DNA of 64,000 nt from positions 37,446,670 through 37,510,669 of the forward strand of contig NC_068344.1 in assembly GCF_014633365.1 (NCBI RefSeq), read 5' to 3'. Both the position numbers and the translations under genes were made by a program. This document shows, one piece after another, positions 49,754 through 61,500 of this stretch (its first letter is position 1; every line of letters starts with the position of its first letter). The notes below the pieces were generated by a model, which saw only the letters and a list, made by a program, of their open reading frames with translations, was not told the origin of the DNA and ran no database searches. Origin of the DNA: Diospyros lotus. Taxonomy: Eukaryota > Streptophyta > Magnoliopsida > Ericales > Ebenaceae.

Positions 49754-52700
49754 TCACATTTGAGAAGAATTCGTCCTCAAATTATGATGCGGGTATGACA
49801 ACACAACATTCGACAAATCCAAAAAAAGATCATCAACATTAAAGGTTTTGGAAATACCTATATGATTAGGCAAATCCACAACATAAATATTGTCATTGAC
49901 CTTTTTTGTGATCTTATAAGGACAATACTTCTTTGGCTTGAGCTTGTTATGCTTTCCGGCTGGAATCTTTTCCTTCTTCAAGAATACCATGACTTCAACT
50001 CCAACCTCAAATACCTTGTTCTTTCTATGCTTGTCAGTTGTTGCCTTCTACTTCTCATTCGCTTTGTGCAACTTATGCTTGACATATTCTTGAATTGCTT
50101 GAACTTGCTCGGCTAAGTCGCTAGCTACAACACACATCCTCCAACTCCCATATTTCTTTGGTGTCAATAATGTTGGCACTACACATGGACTCATACTAGC
50201 TTGAATGTGTCATTTTCTCAACAATTCCTCTACCTGCTCCCGCAAAATCTCATTGTCCCTAGGACTCATCTTGTAGTGTGGTAGGTTAGGCAAACTAGCA
50301 CTAGGAATCAAATCAATGTGGTGTTGAATATCCTTCATAGGAGATAGTTCATTAGGTAACTCCTCAGGAACCACATTATGAAATTTCTCCAACAATCCCT
50401 GCACCTCCACTAGAATTTGATTCACTTTCACTGGCTCACTCACACTCTCTCCCTTTACAACTAACAGATGAACCTCTCGGGTATTCTTACACTCCCTCAC
50501 AAACTCAAAGTGTTTATGTGTAATGGTAAGAAAATTTCTCCCCTCAACTTTATAAGCTTTGGTTTGGTTCTTTTCTACTATAGGTAACAAAGTATAACAC
50601 ACACCCTCTTTCTTAAGATGTGTTCCTCCTACCTGAGTGCTTAGCATCCACATCAAATTGCCAAAGTCTCCATATGACAAGCATCCATATCAACAATATC
50701 ACAATAAATTTTGTCAAAATACTTACCAATAGAGAAAGGCACCCTGTAGCATTCATCCACACGTATGCCATCAACTTCTTTGATTCATCCAATCGTGTAA
50801 GGGTTTGGATGTTTCTTAAGAGTTAGCTGCAACTTCTTCACCACATCTCTTCCTATGATGTTCTCCTGACCTATGTAACACCTCGCCTCAGGCATGTTAT
50901 TATGTTGGTTTTTTTTTTTTTTCCCTCACACACATTTACAATAGCATCTCTGTGACATTCTAAAATCCTCAACAAACGTACACAAAATTAACATTCCCAA
51001 TGTAGAACTAAGGAATGGTAAATTCATTCATAAGTGGAAGCAGAATTAGAACCTTAAGAAATCTTGTATTTGTAACATACAATAAACTCCATACAAACCG
51101 AGTCATAACATTACAATAACCATTAATGAAATTAAACATAAACTAACTGGATATCCGGTCCTAGCCTTGGCATAGGACCCACCACTCAACCTTCTCCATG
51201 CTCAAGCTTCAGCCACCCCCTTGCCTTGCCTTTCTGACCGCTCATTTCGCCTGGAACGTGGAATATTCCAAGATCAACTATCCAACATTAGAAGATGAAT
51301 TTTCTAAGAGAAGGTTAAAACAGCTTTCATGAATGAATGAATGATGCATGGACAAGAATAAACAAATGTCCTAGTGTAACTTTCTTGGCAAACTAGCCTG
51401 ACACGGAACCCTAAGCAATCATCCTAGCAAGCACATGTGGCACGGGATACTCCTATATGTCAACACCTTTGGGGAATTACGGCTAAACTATCAGGGCGAC
51501 ACCCCATCCCATTCACAAGTATCTATATGCCAACAATTCCATGCCATGTGTAATATCATAACTATTGATGCAACATGCCATGTACAGATATGACAAAATA
51601 TTCATAAATTACATATGATTTAGTAACCTTCGTAAATATCGTGCATAATATAGACAATACATAACGTATAAGTTTTCGGGGAAAATCACTCACATTGAAC
51701 AAAACTCGGGATATCTCAACGTACCCTGACCATCATATTTGTGACAGGCCTCAATAATCACACAACTACTCAACTTTGAGCCTCAACGTACCCTGACCAT
51801 CATATTTATTCAAAGAAGTATCAATTTTTATTTTTTCATAATTTCCTCATTTTTCCTCTATTTCCTTCATATTTTTTCCCTTGATAATTCCAAAATAAAT
51901 ACCTCATCAAATATTTTCTCAAATTTTTCAACACCATAATTCATAAAATAATTTCTCAAAAATATTAAAATAAAATTCAAAAAATACCTATGTCTCACGG
52001 GCCCTCACTCGCTCTGCGCGTGTACTGCAAGTGAAGATTGGCATGTGCACCTCATGCGTTGGTCGTCTTCTCCGGCTTCGGCCACCGACATTTGTTGGTT
52101 TTTGCTTCTACTTTGCCTTGCACCTCAAGTCGATCACAATGGTACCATCTTAGGCTTGAAACCACTACTGGAAGTGGCTCAACCAGTCGTTTGAAAGCTC
52201 GGCCGAGGCTTTTGCCTAGTTTTCCGGTGATCACCCGAAACCCTATCAAATCTACACGAATGCTCACCAAAAGCTCCAAAGAAACTCTACAAAATACAAG
52301 GAACAAAAACCCCTTATCCTTAACCCTCGATTTTCTTTATAAAGACTTGAATTTGTGCTCGAACTTATGAACAAACCCTTGGCCATCGACCCCTATTTAT
52401 ACTCGATTTCGAGCCTTAAAACGCCATTTGCTGTCTAATCCGAGGTCTTTAATGCCTCAACTTGCCTCAGATCAACCCAAAACCTTTATCATTAGCCCCA
52501 AAAATCGATTCATAGAGCTTCGATTTTCTAGCCATCTCACGGCCTAAATTTTGATCAAATCAGCCGTCGATGTGGCTGATTCCTCACCATGGGCAGGTCC
52601 TGATGACTCTACCCCTAATCTTGAACCCTCTGAGCCTTAATTGGAAACCCCCCAATGGTCGAAATCGATGATAGCAGAGGTGGCCGATTCCTCACCACTG

Positions 52701-53350
52701 CCAATTTTTTTTTTTTTTTCAAAATTGCACTTTCACCCCTTCAACTTCAAAATTACTTTTGGACCTTTCCAAGCAACCCTTTGAGTTTCTGAAAATTTCA
52801 CAACGAACCCCTAAATTTTCTCTTTCACGTTTTATCCCCTAAGTTTCGTTTTACTGCTTTCGGCCAAGTTTCATAAATAACACTTAGGCCCGAAAGTATG
52901 CTTTGATTGCGAATCCCTCTTGTTTCATACTGAAACCACCTCAGGATTGTTCTTTATGCCTAACTTGATTTTTCTCAGGGTTCCGTTGACTTTTCGGAAG
53001 TCCCTTGTGACCATTCGATTTTTCAGCTTGAACTATAATTGTACTAAAAATAGTCTCTATTTCGATTTTTTTTAATGCCATAAATCTTGTCTTGAGATGC
53101 TCATCAATCGCATATCCTTTTTCGTAGGTATCTAAGCTCCAGGGCATTCCCTGTAGCTGATTTGGTCACCCATAACTTTGGAAAATTACTCTATAACCCC
53201 CCAAACTTATGAAAATTCCATTTACGCCCTAAGATAAGTTACACTTGAGTCCTTTAGAAATTCTTGAGTATTACAACTTCCATTATCAATAATTAGCTTA
53301 AAGGTCATTCCGTTCACCGTACATCTTGTGCAAAAAAGCTTATGCTGTTG
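49754..53350 (-). pseudogene. Gypsy pol relic: protease, partial reverse transcriptase joined to integrase C-terminus
   Basis: From high to low coordinates on the minus strand: protease active-site region FKLIIDNGS (near 53290), then the 2.4-kb insertion, then GRDVVKKLQLTLKKHPNPY and FSIGKYFDKIYCDIVDMDA (50870-50660). Next comes the N-terminal part of reverse transcriptase, with HIDLIPSASLPNLPHYKMSP, REQVEELLRK and KYGSWRMCV (to about 50128). The frame then runs directly into an integrase C-terminal segment, with FEVGVEVMVFLKKEKIPAG and LPNHIGISKTFNVDDLF (to 49754). The catalytic RT YxDD box, RNase H and the integrase core are missing. It cannot encode an active enzyme set. Confidence 0.75.
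50874..53275. mobile_element. Probable 2.4-kb solo LTR inserted in gypsy protease
   Basis: The 2402-bp block starts TGTAACACC and ends GTATTACA, a near-inverted pair (TGTAA and TTACA) typical of long plant gypsy LTRs. It has no supported ORF. The flanking pentamers are accta and acttc, a weak match that could be a decayed target duplication. Removing the block rejoins the two halves of the protease coding text. A 27-bp word, cctcaacgtaccctgaccat and onward, occurs twice (51715 and 51781). Orientation is unclear. Confidence 0.55.
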
Positions 53351-53451
53351 AGTAATATCTTCGTTCTTTTTGAGACAGCATTAACTTTTTCACTACACAT
53401 GTATACTCTTCATGCCCATATTCTCCTTCATCGTCCCTTTCAATATTAATA

Positions 53452-55034
53452 GTCTTTCTTCTTGGACAATCATTGTACCTATGCCCAACCTCATTGCACT
53501 TGAAACACTATTAAAGGTTGTCTCGAGTATATGGTATAAAAAGAAGATGAGGCAGTAGCAGTGAATGATGGCAGTTTGCTAGAGTTCATTTTGAAGATTT
53601 TAGATAGAAGTTGTAACCCAAGCTGTAATTAGTTATAGTTTGAGGGTTAAACTGTAAATATCTAATAATATTCATTGGGATATCCACCCACTATTATAAA
53701 TAGAGGGCAAGGGGTAGCAAATGGAGAGAGAGTTCTCATTTTTCTATTTGTAACGAGTGCTGATTGTTTCTGAGAGAGGCTAGGGTTGTTAGCTTTGTAA
53801 TCTTGGGGGAAAACAATTGGGGCGCTCGGGAATAGAAGGGAGAGAAGGGCCGCTACTGTACTGATCGATTTCTAGAAATAAAGACTGCTCTCGGGAGGAT
53901 CTTAGAGGCTGGATGTAGTGCCATTCACATGGCATGAACCAGGATAATCTTAATGTTCTTGTGGATGTGTGGTTTGTGTTTCTTGTTTGGTTTAATTCTG
54001 TTTTCTATTTTATTTTCTGTTGATTCTATTAAATCTGTTCCTTAGATCAAATTCGTGAATGTGTGAGACAGAGTGTGGTAGAATTTCTGTCCAAGAAATT
54101 AGTTCCAGCAACCCTAGATATAACAAACACTTTAAAAGAATAGGTTTTACATAAAGATTAGTGGATTTTGGAATATTAGAAGTCGTGCATCGAGTGTTTC
54201 CTCCCGTTGTAGCCTTATTAGGGTTAACTACATTAGGTGGGTTGGAAGGTTGCACTTCTTGAACCGACTTGCCTTTATCAAAAGCTGTTTGTTTATTGTC
54301 ATTCCCACTACACCGACGATATTTGTCATTGCAGGTTTTCTCATTCAACATTAACTCAACTTTTAAAGTCAAGTTCCTTGCTTCTGCCACACACATAACC
54401 ATCTAAACTCCAATTTTATCACGAATAATAGATTTCAACCCAATCAAATAACGAGTTACTTGTTGATTGTCACTTTCTGACAATTGGTTTCTCTCCGCCA
54501 ATCTCAGAAACTCAAAGATATACTCATTTACACTCCTTATTCCCTGTTCACATCTTTGATATGCTTCAAACATGTATTGTTCATAGTTAGGGGATAAAAA
54601 CCCACCTCTTAATAGCTGCTTTATTCGTCTCCATGTCTGAACTGGATGTCGGCTTTCCCTCAATCTAGTCTCTCTCAATCGTTCCCACAAACAGATGCGC
54701 CTCTCTTCAATCGATAGGCCACTAGCTTGACTTGTTTTTTTTTTGGGATTTCCATGTATTCGAAAAAATGGTCAACCTCAGTGATCCAATCCAGGAATCC
54801 CTCAATATCAAGATCTCCACTAAAGGTAGGAATATCAACTTTTAGTTTATACTCATCGTTTCCCCAATGGTTGTGCTGCTGCGCATTCCTCCTAATCTCT
54901 CTATCACCATGGTTAGATATTACATGATCAAGATCATCTTCATCATCGCTATCTTCCATCATTGGTCTTCTAGGATTAACAGGGACAAGATTAATGGCTG
55001 ATCTTCTTGGGTTAACTCCTCTGTCATGAATCAT
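53452..55034 (-). pseudogene. Gypsy gag relic with CCHC knuckle, interrupted
   Basis: The segments [20 protein letters not shown] and [15 protein letters not shown] (about 54900-54760), TWRRIKQLLRGGFLSPNYEQ (about 54600) and ERNQLSESDNQQVTRYLIGL are typical of plant gypsy Gag. A frameshift near 54690 and a stop near 54403 break them. A CCHC knuckle, CFKCNEVGHRYNDC, lies at about 53504-53463, separated from the rest of Gag by the 0.6-kb insertion at 53509-54127. Confidence 0.75.
53509..54127 (+). mobile_element. LTR-like insertion of about 0.6 kb in gypsy gag
   Basis: The gag text breaks between the CCHC knuckle and the preceding linker. The short repeat aaacac lies on both sides (53503-53508 and 54128-54133). 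The block has a promoter-like ctattataaatagagggc near 53691, an aataaag near 53878 and a gaaccaggataatctt motif like that of the 12164 LTR-like sequence. An inner pair, TGTCTC (53519) and GAGACA (54064-54069), is an alternative boundary. Confidence 0.5.
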
Positions 55035-55239
55035 TCAATTATTCTAGTTCTTGTTATCATCACCTCGTAATAAAATACCAAATTGGTTGCTAATATGCTC
55101 CAATTGTTGTTGCATATTATGAGTTATTTCCCGTTATTCTTCAATTGCTCTCCTAACTGTAGGCAATCCTTGATCACTATCGCGAGGTTGGTTGATACTG
55201 CTTTCAAGATTAGCCATCTAATTGGTTGATTAACTGCTC

Positions 55240-55660
55240 TGACACCACCTGACGTAGCGTGTAGGGTGTGTGCAAAGAAAACATACAAAGAAACCATTGA
55301 AACAATAAGTTTCAAGTACCTTTGAGAGAATCGAAACGACCAAAGCTGGACTCTCAATTAGGCGCAAGAATCGAAATTGCTTGCTGGAAGAAACCAAACT
55401 GGTTTGCTAGAATTTATTGAATAAAAAAATTGATTACAATCTCTTACTTCTAGGTATATTTATAGAATTTAGTTATTCCATTTAACACTTGTAAACAAAA
55501 TCTAACTAGAATCCTAATAGAAATAAAATCCTAATCAAACATCAAGTATAATTCTAAAATTTATGAAGTTTTGCTACTGTTTCGGCGCTACTATTTGGGC
55601 CGATTCTGGGCTGCCCGATTTGGGTTGGGTCGACTTTGAGCTAAGTCTTGATCGGTGACG
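55240..55660 (-). repeat. 5' LTR of the gypsy element
   Basis: 421 bp; plus-strand ends TGACACCACC and GATCGGTGACG. It diverges visibly from the left copy, which indicates an old insertion. The primer-binding motif overlaps its inner edge. Confidence 0.8.
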
Positions 55661-58584
55661 GTCTTGTTACTGTTTCCACTTTCATTAGGAATATTCTACT
55701 GATCCAATGCATAGACATAATAATTCTACCGTCTTGTTACTTGGGAATATGCTATGCTTTGGATTATGTCTTTAGGCTACTGTTGCAATATTAAGGAAAA
55801 AAATTGGACATGGTGATATGCTACTGCCACCATTTAGGCCCTGTTGAATTTTTTTGAAATTGAAAAATGCCATCATTTATCATCTACTGCCTTATGGTTT
55901 AATCAATTTATTCAGTCCTTACTATTTGGGTAATGCTTACTTTTTCACGAGGCTAAAAAAAGTCCCATCATTTCATGCCCCTTTCTTCACTATTTCATTC
56001 TTCTAGTGTTCTGTTTTTGGGTGGTTCTTTATGACAGTGGCATAACTAGCATTTCCTATCCATTGCATTTTGCCCTTTAGCCACTATGACTTGTTTATGA
56101 GAAGCCAACACGATCTTATACTTCCATTGCTCTGCTTTACCCACTGTTTATGCTACCATTGCTGTGCTTATTTTTTCTTCATTGCCAAATGGCATAATTT
56201 TCATTTTCTATGCACTACAATTAGTGTTCAGGCCAGTATCAATTTTTTTGGTAAAAGAAAAGTGACCATGGTTATCGAGTCAGTGATCGGCTCCTTTAGG
56301 ACAATAGAGGGCGAACTCAAGGAGAATTTCGGACTCATTGATCTTCCCTATACATGGATCAGCTTGTGTGTATCACTTGCCAATTGGGATGACTTCCCAA
56401 CAGACTGTCCAAACAACTTGATTCAGTTCTAACTTCCAATTACTGGGCTATTAGGGAAAAAACCTATAACTGCCCCGTAGAACATGGAGTAGTCTTATAG
56501 CTGACCTTCTTAGGATCGACCTAGTTGCGTGCAACCCAGCCCCACTCAGTCAAGAAGCTTCATAGCTCGCGCAACCACTCTTCTTTGATCCAAACAAGAT
56601 GGGAGTTCTTGCTTATGTGTATCAAAGGTGATCATCAGATGGCATTGCCTACATTTATGCTACAATGGAGTCTCTGGAATGATTTTATCATTAGGTTGCC
56701 TCATTTATCGGTTTGATCCTTTTTTTGGGTGTTCTTGACGTCTGTATATAGATCAATCAACATTTGCTAGAACTTGTTTTCCCTTTTGATTGAATCTTGT
56801 TTTCCACTGCCAGATTTGCCCCTCTTTCTCACTATGTGATGTTACCCACATTATTGGTTCTTTTTTGGATGAATGTATGGCATTGCTAGGATTTGCTATG
56901 TATTGCAATGTATCTAGGCTTGGCACTGCTTGTTTGTTGGCAAGTCCTTATTCATTATTATTATTATTATATTATTTTTTGGTTGCTCTTGGCTTTGTGC
57001 CTGATTATATATGCTCCAAGCAGGGCAGGATTGTCCCCCAAAAGATCCTACACCATAGTTCTTCCAGGCTTATCAATCCTCATGCTAAATTGCTCTATTT
57101 ATTTCTTCTTCCCAACTAAGAATAAGAGCTTTAGCCCTCACTCACATGGCGTAGGTAAAGCACAAGGAGAATAACAGGGACATCATAGATTTAAATTTTA
57201 GCGACGTTTTGAAAGGCAACATTTAATGTTGGAAGGTAAATTATTCTCGTGGAGGTAAGGTTATGGTGTATTATGTTGTCCTTTCGGAGGTCTCATTCGC
57301 ATGACGTGAATGTGAGATTCATGAGGAGAAAAGTTGCTTCTCCAAAGTTCACTCTGAGTGTGTATAGGTCGTGATCGTATTAAATTAATCCGAAGGGTGA
57401 ATAAGGAGAGAAGTTGATTTCTTCTAAAATTAGTTGGGTGAAATCAAAACTCGAGTTATAAAAATAAGTAAATAAATAAATTAAAGCTTTAGTTTTGTTG
57501 GTGAGGTTGGACACAATAATTTTAATTTTTAATTATTTTTATCTTATAGTCATATTTTTAATGAAGTTATTATATCTCATTTACATTGAGAATTTTTTAT
57601 TATACTTTTTTTGATATTTTTATTTCTCTTTTACCATAAATTTCTTTATTATATTTTATTTTTTCACCTAAAATGGCCTTTGATTTCCATTTCCATTTAC
57701 ATCACATCATATCTTTTTTTAATATGGGGTAATTTAATCTAGATGGTTAAATGTCTTAACCTAGTATAAATAATTAATAATTTGAAGTTAAGAGTGAAAA
57801 TTTCATAGTGCGATAATAATTATTTGTTTAAATTAAATAAATTAAATTTATATAAAAAATCTAATAGAATTAACCAAATAGATTTTCAAACTAAACAAAT
57901 TAAAAAATTAAAAAAATTGAGTCAATAAATTTTTTTTTATTAAAATAACAAAATACAATAATAATAATATTTTTAATATTTTAATTAATTTAATTATTTT
58001 AAATTTTGTTAATACAAAATCTGTACTAAATCAAAATAACTAAAATTGTTCGACTAAAAAATTAAATCAAATTGAATTATAATTTAAATTGAATAGATAA
58101 TTTTAAATAATTTAATTTAAACAAAATATTGTTTATCCTTACTTCTATATTGATGTTGTTCATTCTTACTTGGGGCTACACATCTTTCAATCTAGGACTA
58201 ATTAAAATTTTTAATATAAATAATTTATTAAAATATTTTTATATATTTTAAAATTAAAAAAAAAGGCCAAAATGATTTGACCTTGGAGTCAACCTACTTT
58301 TTCGTTGGACTTTAGAAAATTATGGGTATAATTCATTTGACATTTTTATTCTAATTGTATACATATAATGTCCAATTAATTGTATATATATATATAATAT
58401 AGATGTAAATAAGATGAATTTAAAATTCTGATACATTTTTTAGATAGAAATGTTATTTAAATTTAATATTTTTATTAATATGATATATAATATAAAGATA
58501 TGATAACATAATAAATGTTAGTTAAATTTGAGAGTAGAAATAGTATTCCAACGATTTTGACCAACAGCTTCGCATGTTCCAGTC
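55661..58584. other. Upstream region of the CASTOR-like gene, no gene recognised
   Basis: The first half (to about 57150) is balanced in composition and has plus-strand ORFs of 60-120 codons that match no family I know. The second half is AT-rich, with long A/T tracts. Neither transposon ends nor exons with conserved motifs were recognised. The channel promoter lies at the right end. Confidence 0.4.
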
Positions 58585-61500
58585 ATGTCCCTTGAATCCT
58601 CCGACACACAGTCGCCGTCAACGAGCAGAGACTGGTCCTACCCGTCGCCGGCGAGCAGCAGAGACTGGTTCTTCCCGTCGCCGTTGGGCATCCACCACTC
58701 CAGAACTCTCCCCAATCGACGCTCCTTCGCAGCAAAACCCAGGGCTCCAAGAAGGACGCCCTCCTCCGCCTCCTCCTACTCCTACTCACCGTCGCCGTCG
58801 TCGTTTCAGCCCCCTCCCCGCTACCCCAGATATGCTGGAACACGGCGGCGTTTCGAATTCGATCCCCGCACGGCGGACGATCGCCACGGCGCTTCGCGAG
58901 CAGCTTCCGTTGACAAATGCGACGTCGTGTCGGCGGAGAAGCGCGAAGCTGTTTCGCTCCCTCGGAAGGCGCATGCCGCCTTTGGGGGCCGTCAGCTGAA
59001 GGTTCGCTGGCAGATGGCTTTTTCAGTGGCAGTGAGTTTCCTCTCTCTCGCGATAATTCTACGATGAAGCTATTTGGAGCTTACTATTTTTAACTGCAAT
59101 TCTGTGTTTGATTGCAGATTTTGGTAACAACGTTCTCATGTCTACTGCACAAGAATTTTTCTTTACACAAACAGGTTATTGATCTGCAGGTAAAATACGA
59201 GTTCTAGGAGACTAATAAAAGATATGGCCATTGATAGAAATGATCATTGAGATTAAGGCTTGATACATTGTTGTTCTTGTAATCACCGATCACATGAAGC
59301 AACAGATATTTTTACTTTCTGGGAACATAAGCTCTAAGTCTGATTTTTGTAATAAAATCAAAGTGCGAGCTAGTAACACTTTGACTGATGCTAAAATTTT
59401 AAAGTTGGTCCTGAATGGGTATCATAACTTTAGTTTGATGAGTAACCCGGCCTGTGAATGCAAGGCACGTATCACCTCTTGTATGCCCCTGCAAGAGGGA
59501 CGAATGTGACCCTACAAGAATCATCAGGGGAATGGGATTACAAAATGGAAATGAGGACCATTATAATTGTCACTTGTTTTGTATTTATTTGAAATTTTTA
59601 ATTGAACTTCTTGTAAAACTTTACTGGATGTATGGAATTTTCTCTTGCAGGATCACATTTCCAAAATCAATGTGAGACTACGGGCTTGCAATTTGGTGGA
59701 TTCTGTGAACATTATAGATTTTACACAACCTGAGGCTGATCATCTTCCTAACAAAAGCTTGAAAGTTTCCTCTCTTATTATCTCGCTCACAATTTTATCC
59801 ATTCCGTTTATTTTCTTTAAGTATGTTGACTATGTCTCAAAATCGAGAAGATTGTCAGACAATATCACAGAAGAATTGTCTTTAAACAAGCAGTTGGCAT
59901 ATAGGGTAGATGTGTTTTTGTCAGTTAACCCATATGCTAAGCCTTTGGCATTGTTAGTTGCAACCCTATTATTAATTTGTCTCGGTGGGCTAGCTCTCTT
60001 TGGTGTGACAGATGATAACTTTGTTGACTGCCTTTGGTTGTCTTGGACATATGTAGCGGACTCGGGCGGTCATACTAGTTCTGAAGGCTTAGGTCCAAGG
60101 CTAGTTTCAGTTTCCATTAGCTTTGGTGGGATGCTTGTATTTGCAATGATGCTTGGACTCGTTTCTGATGCAATTTCTGAGAAGTTTGACTCACTGAGGA
60201 AAGGAAGAAGTGAGGTAGTTGAGCAAAACCACACTCTAATTCTTGGGTGGAGTGATAAATTGGTAAGATTCTGATTCATAGCCTCTTCAAATGTGTCACT
60301 TACATCAGAAGTTCCACTTGAATGATTGCACATTTCATAATTTTGAGATGAAAAGACGGTCGTAAAAAATACAGTATATCTATTGGTCACTCTTATGCAC
60401 TCAGGGTTCTCTACTAAATCAACTTGCCATTGCCAATGAGAGTTTGGGTGGGGGGATTATTGTGGTGATGGCTGAGCGAGATAAAGAAGAGATGGAACTT
60501 GACATTGCTAAAATGGAGTTTGATTTCAGAGGAACATCGGTTATATGCAGAGGTGGAAGTCCTCTGATTTTAGCTGACCTAAAAAAGGTGTGCCAAATTG
60601 TGTTCTGTCAACTGTATTCTTCATATATTCACTTCTTTATTACCTTTCTCAACTCTCTTCTTATCTTAGCTATGTTGGAGGCACTTCTTCACTTTAACAA
60701 TGTCTTGATTAATTCTATGAGTAACATCTTCCATAATCTCTCCCTCTTTTTAAACAATTGATCTAAGATATTGAAATTGATTCTCAGGAACCTAATGTTT
60801 GTATAAGGGTTTTTTGGTATTTTTGGCATTGTAGTTACAGCAGTTGTACTGTAACAAGCTGTTCAAAGTTGTACTCTGTATTGGCAGCCTTATTGGAACC
60901 AAACTAAACCGCCTGGATTAGTGTAAAAACCTAATCCAGCTGAATGAAAGATCATCGAAGCATTTTTCCAGAAATTCTCTGTTTCTCTCTCAATTCCTCT
61001 CTCTTGATCTTGCTTTCTCTCTCGCCTACTTCTGTTTTCCTCTCTTTCTCCAAATCTTTCTCACATTTCTCTCTCTAAGTTCTGCCCTAAGGGTGTATTT
61101 GATAGCATGAAAAATACATGGAAAATGTCACATCAGAGGAATTGAATTCCATGGTACAATCATTAAAGCATGTTTTTGCCTTTTTTCCATGGAAAATTCC
61201 ATCTAGGGGGGAGATGGTTTTTGTTTTCCATGCAAGTTGGAAAATGCTTTCCTTTCCAACTAAATACTATCAAATACACCCTAATTCTCTCAATTAGCAG
61301 AGAATTGACCTTGTTAGATGTCACGGAGGTAGCCTACCAAGGGTCATTCTTTAAATTTTTGCTAATTAAGCTCTTTAATTGTATGTTCATTTTGGCTGTA
61401 GCCTTAGGCGCTAGGTGGTCCAGTAAGTGGTTAGAATCAAAGTTGTTATGCGGTTAAGGGAGAGGGCCCACCTGTTAGGGGAATATATCCTCCAACGGCT

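Larger units (their letters stand above)
49318..55660 (-). mobile_element. Decayed Ty3/gypsy LTR retrotransposon with two later insertions
   Basis: LTRs at 49318-49741 (3' LTR) and 55240-55660 (5' LTR) share long runs, such as gaaacaataagtttcaagta and gaatcctaatagaaataaaa. On the minus strand the order after the 5' LTR is a TGGTGTCAGAGC primer-binding-type motif, gag, a CCHC knuckle, protease, the start of reverse transcriptase and then the integrase C-terminus. This is the gypsy order, but with RNase H and most of RT and IN deleted. Stops and frameshifts are frequent. A 2.4-kb insertion splits protease and a 0.6-kb insertion splits gag. No target duplication is visible at the outer ends. Confidence 0.85.

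Noticed and set aside
56070..56432. 120-codon ORF upstream of the CASTOR-like gene
   Set aside because: No recognisable domain, start context or exon partners; left as unassigned sequence.
58574..58999. Alternative plus-strand frame of 141 codons over CASTOR exon 1
   Set aside because: Arg/Pro-rich shadow of the GC-rich first exon; only the 58585 frame joins the conserved downstream exons.
61091..61281. Inverted repeat as a terminator or hairpin RNA
   Set aside because: Perfect ends with TAA duplications and a related copy at 16416 show a MITE.
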